NCBI GenBank assembly: GCA_937910665.1
Contig: CALEPR010000026.1
Span: 1 to 9,598 of the forward strand
Origin: an uncultured Selenomonadales bacterium
Lineage (GTDB): Bacteria; Bacillota; Negativicutes; Selenomonadales; Selenomonadaceae
Reading direction: 5' to 3'
Length of the DNA: 9,598 nt
Numbering within the stretch: the first letter of the stretch is position 1; the number at the start of each line of letters is the position of its first letter. The notes below the pieces were generated by a model that had not been told where the DNA came from, did not search any database, and saw only the letters and a list, made by a program, of their open reading frames with translations. Made by a program: the position numbers and the translations under genes. Positions 1 through 6,924 of this stretch are shown here, in pieces.

Positions 1-179
1 AATTTTTGTCTGCTCATCAGTAATTCAAACAATATAAAATCTTTAATTTTTTGATCTACCCCCACAACGAGTTAATTATCCTGACTCAACCTATTTGCAA
101 GACATAATTCACTTTTTTATTAACAAAACTGATCGATTAACAGGTAAAATAATTTCTGAATTCTAACTCCACATTGAAC
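1..179. other. AT-rich stretch downstream of GT9, nothing supported
   Basis: No gene, terminator or RNA can be supported here. On the minus strand a GTG at 65 opens a frame of about 21 codons that leaves the window, but it has no ribosome site and no recognisable residues. No GC-rich hairpin follows the GT9 stop codon. Confidence 0.4.
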
Positions 180-1202
180 TCACTCCTTCAAATTGTTTAT
201 AAATTTATCGCAAGCCTCCACTATCATGTCGGCAGTTATTCCGCGAATACATTTGAGGTGCGAACAATTTCTTGCGGTTTCATCGTCGCAAGGAGAACAA
301 CTCAAATTTAAGTAGAGAGGAATACAATTTTTTTTCGGTGCCCAACGCGAAGGAAGTTCCTTGCTGAAAATTGCCACGCAATTTTTTCCTACAGCGGCGG
401 CGACATGTATCGGTCCGCTATCGGGAGAGATCAACATTTTGCTTCTGTCGACCAACTCGACCAATTCACGAATTGAAGTTGATCCCGGCACAACGAATTT
501 TGAAATTTTTTTTGCAAGATCATTTTTTTCCGACGGCGCGGAAATTACAACAGGAAGATTATATTTTTTTTCGATCGATTGGACTACTTCTATTGCAGTA
601 TTTAGCGGCAAATTTCTTTGCTCCGAACCTGTGAAAGGTGTCATCAAAATATATGGAGCGTCAGTTTTTAAACCAATGTCGGCGAGCATTTTATCGACCG
701 ATTGAACATCTTGGATTGTAGGAGCGGAAATGTCCGGTTTAGTCATGTCTCCTTCAAGTTTGATGTCGAGTACATCGGAAATAAATTTTGCGTTTGTGCA
801 AGCGACATAATTCGGAGAAAGGTGAATAGGTCCTTTCAATACTGTTTTCAGACATTTTGTAAGAAAATGTCCTTCCTTCCCAAAACCAATTATGCGAGGC
901 GTACGAAAAAGTCTGGCAAAGAGCATCAAGATAACATGCCAATCTGTAAAAATAATTACATCTTGATTCAAAAGGGCGGGAATCGAGCGATAACGTCCAA
1001 AAGGTTTTCCGCGATAAATACAAGCAACTTTATCAATATAGGGCAATCCTGTCAAAACGTCGCGGTGATTATCTCGACACACAACAGTGATATGGCAAGT
1101 AGGAAATTTTTCTTTCAAACTTCTAAGAACAGGAGTAAACATAATTAAATCTCCCAAGCCGCAACAATTTGTGATGAGTAAATTTTTTCCTGCTAAATCC
1201 AT
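180..1202 (-). CDS. Glycosyltransferase family 9 (heptosyltransferase-like) protein
   Basis: This is a GT-B fold transferase of the GT9 (ADP-heptose:LPS heptosyltransferase-like) family, expected to add a sugar from a nucleotide donor to a cell-surface glycan in the cytoplasm. What is seen: 340 residues; a GLGD loop at residues 15-18 just after a hydrophobic first strand; the family signature SPDSGPIHVAAAVG at 259-272; and a C-terminal cysteine cluster (C302, C305, C313, C318) of a kind common in GT9 proteins of this group. The start is set at the ATG at 1202, because AAGGG lies 7 bases upstream and the N-terminus then begins directly before the nucleotide-fold strand. An upstream in-frame TTG at 1244 has no ribosome site and falls in repeats. 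The donor and acceptor cannot be told from sequence; an ADP-heptose donor is only a family default. It lies 114 bases after the regulator gene and could be co-transcribed with it. Confidence 0.9.
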   Translation of the reverse strand: MDLAGKNLLITNCCGLGDLIMFTPVLRSLKEKFPTCHITVVCRDNHRDVLTGLPYIDKVACIYRGKPFGRYRSIPALLNQDVIIFTDWHVILMLFARLFRTPRIIGFGKEGHFLTKCLKTVLKGPIHLSPNYVACTNAKFISDVLDIKLEGDMTKPDISAPTIQDVQSVDKMLADIGLKTDAPYILMTPFTGSEQRNLPLNTAIEVVQSIEKKYNLPVVISAPSEKNDLAKKISKFVVPGSTSIRELVELVDRSKMLISPDSGPIHVAAAVGKNCVAIFSKELPSRWAPKKNCIPLYLNLSCSPCDDETARNCSHLKCIRGITADMIVEACDKFINNLKE

Positions 1203-1209
1203 GTCCCAT

Positions 1210-1214
1210 CCCTT
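1210..1214 (-). promoter_or_regulatory. Ribosome binding site deciding the GT9 start
   Basis: On the minus strand this reads AAGGG, 7 bases before the ATG at 1202. It favours that ATG over the in-frame TTG 42 bases upstream, which has no purine-rich site before it. Confidence 0.55.
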
Positions 1215-1242
1215 CAAACAGTCAGCAAGGAGGAGTAAATTC

Positions 1243-1295
1243 AATTAGGAATTAGGAATTAGGAGGGAGGAATTACGCATTACTAATTCCTAATT
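1243..1295. repeat. AATTAGG heptad repeats with inverted copy (hairpin)
   Basis: Three exact tandem copies of AATTAGG run from 1243 to 1263, followed by a degenerate AGGGAGG stretch. The 13 bases at 1283-1295 are the exact reverse complement of 1243-1255 and also of 1250-1262. A tighter hairpin has arms AGGAATTA (1268-1275) and TAATTCCT (1284-1291) with an 8-base loop. There are thus several alternative pairings. No T run follows on either strand, so it does not look like an intrinsic terminator. It sits between the regulator and the GT9 gene. Related TTAGGA heptads occur at 6925-6945, which suggests a dispersed intergenic repeat of this genome. Confidence 0.7.
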
Positions 1296-1316
1296 AGAAA
1301 AAATTCTTCATTCTCT

Positions 1317-2531
1317 TCAAGTCTCCAAAATTTTTGCGATCATCTCCAAACCTTCCGCAGAAATGTCAGGTTTTCTGATGTAACCTTTCGCGAAAGATTT
1401 TTTTATTCCGCTCAAAATATTTACATTGGTTGAAGTCGTCATGATAACCACAGGAAAGCGTCGCATATATTCGTCGTCCGCCACGAAGGCAAGAAATTCA
1501 AAACCGTCCATGAAAGGCATTTCCAAACTCACAAGAACAAGATCAGTTTCAAATTTTGGATCGCTCAACATATAAAGAGCCTCGATTCCATTTTTCGCCG
1601 TCGTGATGTTGCAGGGGAAAACGTCCTCCAAAATATTTATTTCCTGCTGCATATCTTTTTCTTGATCGTCCACCAGCAAAATTTTATATTTCGCTTCGGA
1701 TTCATAATCGACATTTAAATTTTCGACCTGCGGAGCCTTTTCAACTTCGATACCCAGATTTTTTTTCACGCGCTCAATTAAATCATTCGGCTCGCAAGGT
1801 TTGCTGATATAATCTGTCGCTCCTCTGGAAAGTCCGGCGGAGATATTTTTTTTGTCAGCCTTCGCGGACATCATCACGATTGGAATTTCTTTCATCTCGG
1901 GTTCTTCGCGAATACTTTTTAAAATTTTCATACCGTCGAAGGCGTGAGAAACTGTGTCGTCCAAAAGAACCAATCCGACTTTGTAATTGTGGATAACATT
2001 CATCGCGCCATTTAAATTTCCGGCGACAGAAATTTTATACTTCGGCAGTCCTTTTTCCAAAATAAATTTAAAGACATTCAATGCAAGTTCATCGTGATCC
2101 ACAACTAAAATTGTCGATTCATATTGCTGAACAAAACCGCCGCGCGACATCAAACTTTGCAAATAAGCCATCTGCATACTTTGTTTTTGAACTTGATTCC
2201 GCAGCAAAATAAAACATTCCTTGCAGTAAACTCCTTCGGTGATAATTTTGCCGCAGTTCGCGCAGGGATAATGAATTTTAGTGCCCGCGCCGGTCGCAAC
2301 AACTTTGTTGCTGAGCATCTGCCGAACAAATTTTTTCGACACGCCAAATTTTTCCATAACTTCGCGCTCGGAAACTCCGCGATTGTCGCGGACAAAATTT
2401 TTTATATTCTCCTGCGTTTTTTCGTCGCCGCGAAGAAGTGTAATCGCGCAGGTTTTGCAAAATCTTTCATTTGAATTGCTTGAAAATTGTCTGCCGCATC
2501 TCGCGCAGGTTCTCATATTTTTATCGCTCAT
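1317..2531 (-). CDS. YvyF-like zinc-ribbon/HTH protein fused to two receiver domains
   Basis: A 404-residue regulator with a rare layout. Residues 9-28 form a first zinc ribbon (C9, C12, C25, C28); about 41-80 look like a small helix-turn-helix segment; and 90-106 form a second zinc ribbon (C90, C93, C103, C106). This ribbon/HTH/ribbon order resembles TIGR03826 (YvyF), a small protein of Firmicutes flagellar operons. A receiver domain follows at about 139-260, with acidic residues D145 and D147, phospho-acceptor D191 or D192 (one extra residue before the DG at 199-200), S222 and K244. A second receiver covers about 283-404, with D288, D289, T365/T366 and K387 kept, but Ser335 where the phospho-accepting Asp should be, so it is probably a pseudo-receiver. 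No kinase or output enzyme is nearby. The start is supported by AAGGGAAG about 9 bases upstream. A role in motility or surface regulation is inference. Confidence 0.85.
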   Translation of the reverse strand: MSDKNMRTCARCGRQFSSNSNERFCKTCAITLLRGDEKTQENIKNFVRDNRGVSEREVMEKFGVSKKFVRQMLSNKVVATGAGTKIHYPCANCGKIITEGVYCKECFILLRNQVQKQSMQMAYLQSLMSRGGFVQQYESTILVVDHDELALNVFKFILEKGLPKYKISVAGNLNGAMNVIHNYKVGLVLLDDTVSHAFDGMKILKSIREEPEMKEIPIVMMSAKADKKNISAGLSRGATDYISKPCEPNDLIERVKKNLGIEVEKAPQVENLNVDYESEAKYKILLVDDQEKDMQQEINILEDVFPCNITTAKNGIEALYMLSDPKFETDLVLVSLEMPFMDGFEFLAFVADDEYMRRFPVVIMTTSTNVNILSGIKKSFAKGYIRKPDISAEGLEMIAKILET

Positions 2532-2691
2532 AAATTTACACTTCCCTTCAGTATTTAGGAGTTAATTTTTTGTTTTTGGAAAAGCGATGGAAAAAAAAGA
2601 TAAAAAATATTTCGGTAGTCTTTCCGCTTTTTAATCTTTCCACCAAAACACTGACAACTTTGTAACTATCAACTAAAGTTTAAAACTATTC
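2532..2691. other. Intergenic gap upstream of the regulator, no confident element
   Basis: This AT-rich gap of 160 bases separates GT92 gene B from the regulator on the minus strand, so it is where a regulator promoter would lie. A minus-strand TTGTCA (within 2652-2657) could serve as a -35 box, but no good -10 box stands 17 bases after it. Two weak inverted repeats are present: AACTTT/AAAGTT at 2656-2661 and 2675-2680, and AAAAGCG/CGCTTTT at 2580-2586 and 2625-2631. Neither makes a convincing terminator. Confidence 0.3.
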
Positions 2692-3162
2692 TCAAGCGTT
2701 GTCAAAATTTTTCAATAATCTTTCAATAATTTCAAGGTTATAATAATTTTGATATTTAAAATAATCCAGTTCTTTTAAGTTCCTGATGTAATCCTTCACT
2801 TTCGGAATAATACTCAAGCAAGCCTTAACAATATTTTTTACAATCGGATAATCTGACTTAAAAAAATTTGGCAAATCATTCAACAATAAAAGAAAATCGA
2901 GCAATAAAATTTGGGTAGACACCATAGTTTTATAAACTGCGTTCAAGGCAGCTTCTTCAAAAAATCTTCCAACAGCTTCGTCAAAAATATTTTCTTTTAA
3001 ATGCTCTGCCAATGCTCGACAAGTCAAAAAAGTTTCCAATTTGCCTTGAAAAAATGTCGGCGGAACATATTTTGTAAATGTCGGAGTCAAATTTCGCCCA
3101 AGCGCATTAAAATTTTTGTTGTAATCAATTTTATTTAACTCAGAAAATTTTTCTAAAAATTC
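2692..3162 (-). pseudogene. C-terminal domain of GT92-like gene B, out of frame
   Basis: This open frame (156 residues) is the second half of gene B, disconnected from the catalytic half by the 6-G run at 3164-3169. It has no start of its own: the first usable codon is a TTG at 3090 without a ribosome site, and the frame is open right up to the G run. The protein looks soluble and mostly helical. It clearly matches the corresponding part of gene A, sharing an N-terminal EFLEKFS..LNKID stretch, a VP..F.....E.FL.CR.LAE block and a LP.......YP.V.NI block. I do not recognise the domain. It could bind the acceptor or mediate oligomerisation, but nothing in the sequence says so. Five or eight G instead of six would join it to the catalytic half. 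The nonsense codon further upstream would still stop translation. Confidence 0.65.
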
Positions 3163-4003
3163 ACCCCCCTGCTAAGTTCAATTCTTCTTTTCTTGCGTCA
3201 CGATATTTTAAAATTCCATCGTCAAAAACTTCATTGCAAACTTTTTCATAGGCATTGTGGCGTGCGGCAGTTCCTGATCTTCTTTTTGCTGTCTCTTCCA
3301 AAGATTTAACATAGTAATGATTGACAATGATTTTGTCAGCCAATGGCGGAATATTGTTGAACAGCGAATAAATCGGCTTGCCGTCTGAATTGACTGAATA
3401 ACAGTTATCAAACAACATTACACCGTGAACGTGTTCAATGTAAACTTTGCGTGGATTGCTCACAGTTTTAATGTGCCAATTTCCATAAAGTTGACCGTCC
3501 TGAGTACCATAGCCCCATTCTGTCGGAGCGCGGCGAGTAAATCTTTCCAAAACTCCGCGACTGTAATCTGCTTTTTCTTGACCATTGGAACCGAAACAGT
3601 GCCAGTTAATTCCGATAGCTCCTGCTTGCGGATTGTCTTTTAAAATATCGTCCAAAACTTAAGGAATCGTTGGCTTGCTTTTTGGAAAAATAAATTCATC
3701 GCCGTCGATAAAAGCCATATACCTGCAGAAAAATTTATATTTTTTTATGACATCATTGTACCGAATAATTTGACCTTCACGACCCTTGCTATCACGTTTT
3801 GGAAAGAGCGTAACAATATTTTTGTCAATGTATGGTTGCAGAATATTTTTGAATTCTTCGCTATTGCCATTATTGAGAATATAAAAATGATTCACGCCTG
3901 CCAGCAAATGATAGTCCAACCATTCCTTGATGTAAGGAGCTTCATTTTTCATAATCGCGACAAAAGCCAAGTCATACAGAAATAAATCTTTATCGACCGC
4001 CAT
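3161..4003 (-). pseudogene. GT92-like glycosyltransferase gene B, catalytic part, interrupted by TAA
   Basis: Gene B is a tandem copy of gene A. The 114 residues before the stop include the N-terminal block shared with A (MAVDK.LFLYDLA.VAI.KNEAPY), a donor-site DGD at residues 100-102 followed by EF, and hydrophobic strands of a GT-A fold. The frame then meets TAA at 3659-3661, where gene A has GAA (Glu112). The same frame stays open beyond it for 164 residues, including KADYSRGVLERFTRR and the terminal VFDDGILKYRDARKEE. The reading frame ends for good at the 6-G run (LAGG, then TGA). A good GGAGG lies 7 bases before the ATG, and the gene starts 20 bases after gene A ends, so it is translated as far as the TAA. 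The truncated product lacks half the catalytic domain and is probably inactive. A single-base sequencing error at the TAA is possible. Confidence 0.75.
3164..3169 (-). repeat. Poly-G run (6 G) at the domain boundary of gene B
   Basis: On the minus strand six G follow a GCA codon and give Ala-Gly-Gly then TGA. With five or eight G the frame runs on into the C-terminal domain at 2692-3162. It sits at exactly the same place as the longer run in gene A. Confidence 0.6.
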
Positions 4004-4023
4004 TAAATTTCCTCCACAAAAAA

Positions 4024-4491
4024 TTATTTTTTCTTGTCATCAAAAGTCACTAACATTTCAGTCAAATATTTTAAATTGACAAATTTGCGCCAAGCGTTCG
4101 GATCATAAACGCGGTAAATGTTCAACACCTGCGGCATCATTTTAATCCAGACTTTGCGAATATTTTCAACTTCAGGATAATTTAATTTTAAAATCTTCGG
4201 CAGTTCGGCAATCAACAAATTTATGTCAATTAAATTAACATTGGTTGCAAAAGTAAAGTGAATTGCCGTGAGCGAAAGTTCTTCAAAAAAGTTTGCAGCT
4301 TTTTTTGCCATTAACTTTTTTTCGCGCAGATATTCAGCTAACCTTCTGCAAATCAAAAAATTTTCCATTCTGTCTTGAAGAAAAATTGCAGGAACATTGA
4401 CTGAAAACATCGGCGACAGATTTTGCATGAGCGCATTAAAAATTTTGGTGAAATCAATTTTATTTAACGCAGAAAATTTTTCTAAAAATTC
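4024..4491 (-). CDS. C-terminal domain of GT92-like gene A, out of frame after poly-G run
   Basis: This open frame encodes 155 residues and directly continues gene A in another frame. It begins at the 10-G run. Its first ATG, at 4428, has no ribosome site, and the 21 codons before that ATG are open and match the paralogous part of gene B, so it is best read as the detached second half of the glycosyltransferase. The protein appears helical, rich in Leu and Lys, with no signal peptide or clear membrane segment. I do not recognise the domain and see no catalytic motif. With 8 or 11 G in the run, gene A would encode a protein of about 445 residues made of the GT92-like domain plus this tail. Its stop is 20 bases before the gene B start, with GGAGG between. 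If translated alone it would run from Met4428 (134 residues), which I think is unlikely. Confidence 0.65.
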   Translation of the reverse strand, partial: EFLEKFSALNKIDFTKIFNALMQNLSPMFSVNVPAIFLQDRMENFLICRRLAEYLREKKLMAKKAANFFEELSLTAIHFTFATNVNLIDINLLIAELPKILKLNYPEVENIRKVWIKMMPQVLNIYRVYDPNAWRKFVNLKYLTEMLVTFDDKKK

Positions 4492-5363
4492 ACCCCCCCC
4501 CCTGCAATATCATCAAAAAATTTTCTCCGTGCGTCACGATATTTTAAAATGCTGTCATCAAAAACTTCGTTCTCAGGAGTGTCGTGAGTGTAATTTTCTT
4601 CCTCATATTTGTAAATATTATAAAGTGCATCTGCAGTTCCGCGCTTGACTTTGTTAATATATTCCTCGCGCGATTTATTGTGGTAATGGTGCATTACAAT
4701 TTTTTCTACAGTCGGCGGATAATTGTAAAAAAGCTGAACCGGTTTGCCTGTTTCATTTATGGCAGAGCAACCTTCAAAATAATTTGCAAAGTGCGGATTA
4801 TGAAAATAATCTATTCTGCGCGGATTTGTTATTGAAGATATGTGAGCAGTTCCTCCCGGCAAACCTGAAGGGAAAGGCGGTGCCCAATCTACAGAAGCGC
4901 GGCGAGTAAATCTTTCCAAAACTCCACGCGAGTAGTCGGCTTTGTCTTGAAAGTTTGAACCGAAACCAAAAATATTTACGCCAAGAGCTGCAGCGTTTGG
5001 ATTGGCAGAAAAAATTTCATCAACAACTTCAACAATACTTCTGTTGTCTTTTGGAAGAATAAATTCATCAGCGTCGATAAAAGTCATATACCTGCAAAAA
5101 AATTTGTAATTTTGCGTCGCGTCGTTGTAAGCCTCATACTGTCTGGCTTTGCCGGGATAGGGAATGTGCGTCACAAGTCCTGTGTCAATGTAAGGTTGCA
5201 AAATTTTTTTCTGTTCGTCGTCGTCCTGATTGTCATAAATGTAAAAATGATTAACTCCTGCAAGCAAATGATAGTCCAGCCATTCTTGCAGGTATGGAGC
5301 TTCATTTTTTATAATCGCCACGACCGCCAAGTCATACAGAAATAAATTTTTATCGACTGCCAT
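4482..5363 (-). CDS. GT92-like (DUF23/GT-A fold) glycosyltransferase, gene A
   Basis: This is a cytoplasmic GT-A type glycosyltransferase, expected to transfer a sugar from a nucleotide donor to a surface or secreted glycan. What is seen in the 293 residues: KNEAPYLQEWLDYHLLAGVNHFYIYDN near the start (19-45), typical of the GT92/DUF23 and related Glyco_tranf_2_4 group; a donor and metal-binding DAD at 97-99 followed by EF; KADYSRGVLERFTRR at 141-155; and HHYHNKSREEY at 225-235. There is no signal peptide or transmembrane helix. AGGAG lies 8 bases before the ATG, and a terminator upstream separates it from glgA, so it probably has its own promoter or low read-through. The frame ends ...DDIAGGGVNF just after the 10-G run. 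In another frame the gene runs on into a second domain. The specificity cannot be read from the sequence. Confidence 0.85.
   Translation of the reverse strand: MAVDKNLFLYDLAVVAIIKNEAPYLQEWLDYHLLAGVNHFYIYDNQDDDEQKKILQPYIDTGLVTHIPYPGKARQYEAYNDATQNYKFFCRYMTFIDADEFILPKDNRSIVEVVDEIFSANPNAAALGVNIFGFGSNFQDKADYSRGVLERFTRRASVDWAPPFPSGLPGGTAHISSITNPRRIDYFHNPHFANYFEGCSAINETGKPVQLFYNYPPTVEKIVMHHYHNKSREEYINKVKRGTADALYNIYKYEEENYTHDTPENEVFDDSILKYRDARRKFFDDIAGGGVNF
4493..4502 (-). repeat. Poly-G run (10 G) in gene A, candidate slippage switch
   Basis: Ten consecutive C on the plus strand (G on the coding strand) lie between the catalytic and C-terminal parts of gene A. Ten G gives Gly-Gly-Gly-Val-Asn-Phe then TAG; eight or eleven G gives Gly residues followed by EFLEKF and fuses the second domain. 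Runs of this length are known to slip during replication in phase-variable genes. They are also a common place for sequencing error. Confidence 0.75.
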
Positions 5364-5383
5364 TTTATCATCTCCTGCAAAAA

Positions 5384-5423
5384 AAATTATAAAAGCCCGA
5401 CGCGAAACTACACGCCGGGCTTT
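5384..5423 (-). terminator. Rho-independent terminator after glgA
   Basis: Read on the minus strand, an 8-base stem AAAGCCCG (5423-5416) pairs with CGGGCTTT (5399-5392) around a 16-base loop. It is followed by TATAATTTTTTTT, a strong T run. It lies 28 bases after the glgA stop, so it ends the glycogen transcript and separates it from the GT92 genes. Its position overlaps the region where a promoter for gene A would be. Confidence 0.85.
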
Positions 5424-5450
5424 GACGCAGAATTTCTTTAGTAACCTAAA

Positions 5451-6899
5451 TTATTTCTGCAAAAGTTTTTCATAAAGTTCTTTGTATTCGCGAGCAGATT
5501 CTTTCCAACTGTAATCGCTGTTCATCGCGTTTGAAACAATCTGCAACCAAACTTCAAAGTTGCCGTAAGTGCTAAGAGCGCGTTTAATTGCATACATCAT
5601 TTCATGCGCGTTGTAGTTGCTGAAAACAAAGCCGTTGCCCTGCTTTTCATACTTGTCATACTGACGAACAGTATCTTTCAGTCCGCCTGTCTCGCGAACG
5701 ACAGGAGCTGCGCCGTAACGCATAGCAATTAACTGACCAATTCCGCAAGGTTCATAGTTCGACGGCATCAAGAAAATATCTGACGCAGCGTAAATTCTCT
5801 GCGCGAGTTCGTTCGAGAAATAAATGTTTGTAGAAACTTTCTGCGGAAATCTCCACGCCAAGCCTTTAAACCAATCTTCATAAACTTTGTCGCCCGTGCC
5901 AAGCAAAACAAATTGAAAATCTTCATGCTGCAAAAGTTCGTCCATCATTCTAACGACCAAGTCCAAACCTTTCGCCGCGACCAATCTTGTGACCATTGAA
6001 ACCATCGGAACTTTTCTTTGTTGAGGAAGTCCCAAAAGTTCCTGCAGTTTAACTTTATTGTCGCACTTGCGCTCATAAGCAACCAAGTCATTTGAATTGT
6101 CATAGTTCACGAAAAGATTTTTATCTGTCGAAGGATTGTAAACATTGTAGTCAATTCCGTTCACGATACCATAAAGATCATCTTTGCGACTGCGAAGAAG
6201 TCCGTCAAGGTGTTCGCCGAAATATTCATACTGAATTTCTTGTGCGTAAGTTTTGCTGACAGTCGAAACGAAATCGGCGTAAATAATTCCGCCTTTCATG
6301 AAGTTGACCGCATCATAAAATTCCAAGTCGCCATTATTAAAATAGCGCCAATCAAGCCCCAACACGTCGCTCATAACATCTTTAGGAAATACGCCTTGAT
6401 ATTTCAGATTGTGGATCGTGTAGAGAGTTTTAATGTTGTCATAGCGTTCGTCGCCGTTGTGTTCCAGCTTCAGGAGGACAGGAACCAAACCTGCGTGCCA
6501 ATCATTTGCATTGATAACGTCGGGGAAGAAATCGAGTGCAGGAAGGCAATTCAAAACTGCGCGGCAGAAAAATGAAAATCTTTCTGCGTCGTCGTCGTAG
6601 CCGTAAACGCCATCGCGATAATAATATTCTTCGTTATCGACAAAATAATAAATTACTCCGTCGAGTTCATATTTATCAATTCCGACAAATTTTGTGCGCC
6701 AAGAAACATTGATAGTGCCGTCGTAAATGTGTTCCATTTTGTCGCGATATTCTTCGGAAATTTTGCTGAACTTCGGCAGGATAACTCTGACATCAACGCC
6801 TTGATCCTTGAGGGCTCTTGGCAGTGAACCTGCCACGTCTGCAAGTCCGCCGGTTTTTACAAAAGGCACAGCCTCAGAAGCTACATACAAAACTTTCAT
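5451..6899 (-). CDS. glgA: Glycogen synthase (ADP-glucose:glucan 4-alpha-glucosyltransferase)
   Basis: GlgA lengthens alpha-1,4-glucan chains from ADP-glucose in the cytoplasm (GT5, GT-B fold). The 482 residues match the usual bacterial length of about 480. What is seen: the ADP-glucose-binding KTGGLADV at 15-22; NDWHAGLVP at 132-140; TIHN at 161-164; GIVNGID at 244-250; the R305 and K310 pair in the TRLVAAKG segment that binds the donor phosphates; and the C-terminal E-x7-E region beginning EPCGIGQL at 383-390, followed by ETGGLKDTV. The start is firm: GGAGG lies 10 bases before the ATG and the N-terminus MKVLYVASEAVPF is canonical. It follows glgB and a small basic-protein gene on the same strand, with 72 bases before it, and is closed by a strong terminator. 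glgC and glgP are not in the window. All 22 Arg codons are CGC, CGT or AGA, none AGG. Confidence 0.97.
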   Translation of the reverse strand: MKVLYVASEAVPFVKTGGLADVAGSLPRALKDQGVDVRVILPKFSKISEEYRDKMEHIYDGTINVSWRTKFVGIDKYELDGVIYYFVDNEEYYYRDGVYGYDDDAERFSFFCRAVLNCLPALDFFPDVINANDWHAGLVPVLLKLEHNGDERYDNIKTLYTIHNLKYQGVFPKDVMSDVLGLDWRYFNNGDLEFYDAVNFMKGGIIYADFVSTVSKTYAQEIQYEYFGEHLDGLLRSRKDDLYGIVNGIDYNVYNPSTDKNLFVNYDNSNDLVAYERKCDNKVKLQELLGLPQQRKVPMVSMVTRLVAAKGLDLVVRMMDELLQHEDFQFVLLGTGDKVYEDWFKGLAWRFPQKVSTNIYFSNELAQRIYAASDIFLMPSNYEPCGIGQLIAMRYGAAPVVRETGGLKDTVRQYDKYEKQGNGFVFSNYNAHEMMYAIKRALSTYGNFEVWLQIVSNAMNSDYSWKESAREYKELYEKLLQK

Positions 6900-6909
6900 A
6901 AATTTTTAA

Positions 6910-6914
6910 CCTCC
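6910..6914 (-). promoter_or_regulatory. Ribosome binding site of glgA
   Basis: The minus strand reads GGAGG, 10 bases before the glgA ATG. It is a strong site that fits independent translation of glgA after the repeat-rich gap. Confidence 0.7.
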
Positions 6915-6924
6915 ATTTTTCATT

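Noticed and set aside
1..65. Partial gene starting at the minus-strand GTG at 65
   Set aside because: Only about 21 codons are visible, with no ribosome site and no recognisable protein sequence.
1203..1244. Longer GT9 start at the TTG at 1244
   Set aside because: There is no ribosome site before it, it begins inside the heptad repeat, and the ATG at 1202 has AAGGG at good spacing.
1243..1295. Intrinsic terminator at the heptad hairpin
   Set aside because: The stem is AT-rich and no T run follows it on either strand.
2656..2680. Terminator after GT92 gene B
   Set aside because: The AACTTT/AAAGTT stem has only six mostly AT pairs, a 13-base loop and no clear T run after it on the minus strand.
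3425..3643. Plus-strand open frames inside the glycosyltransferase and glycogen genes
   Set aside because: All plus-strand frames left of the junction are antisense to recognised genes, lack ribosome sites and show no protein family features.
4024..4428. Independent small gene starting at the ATG at 4428
   Set aside because: No ribosome site precedes the ATG, and the frame is open and conserved upstream to the poly-G run, so it is better read as the second half of gene A.
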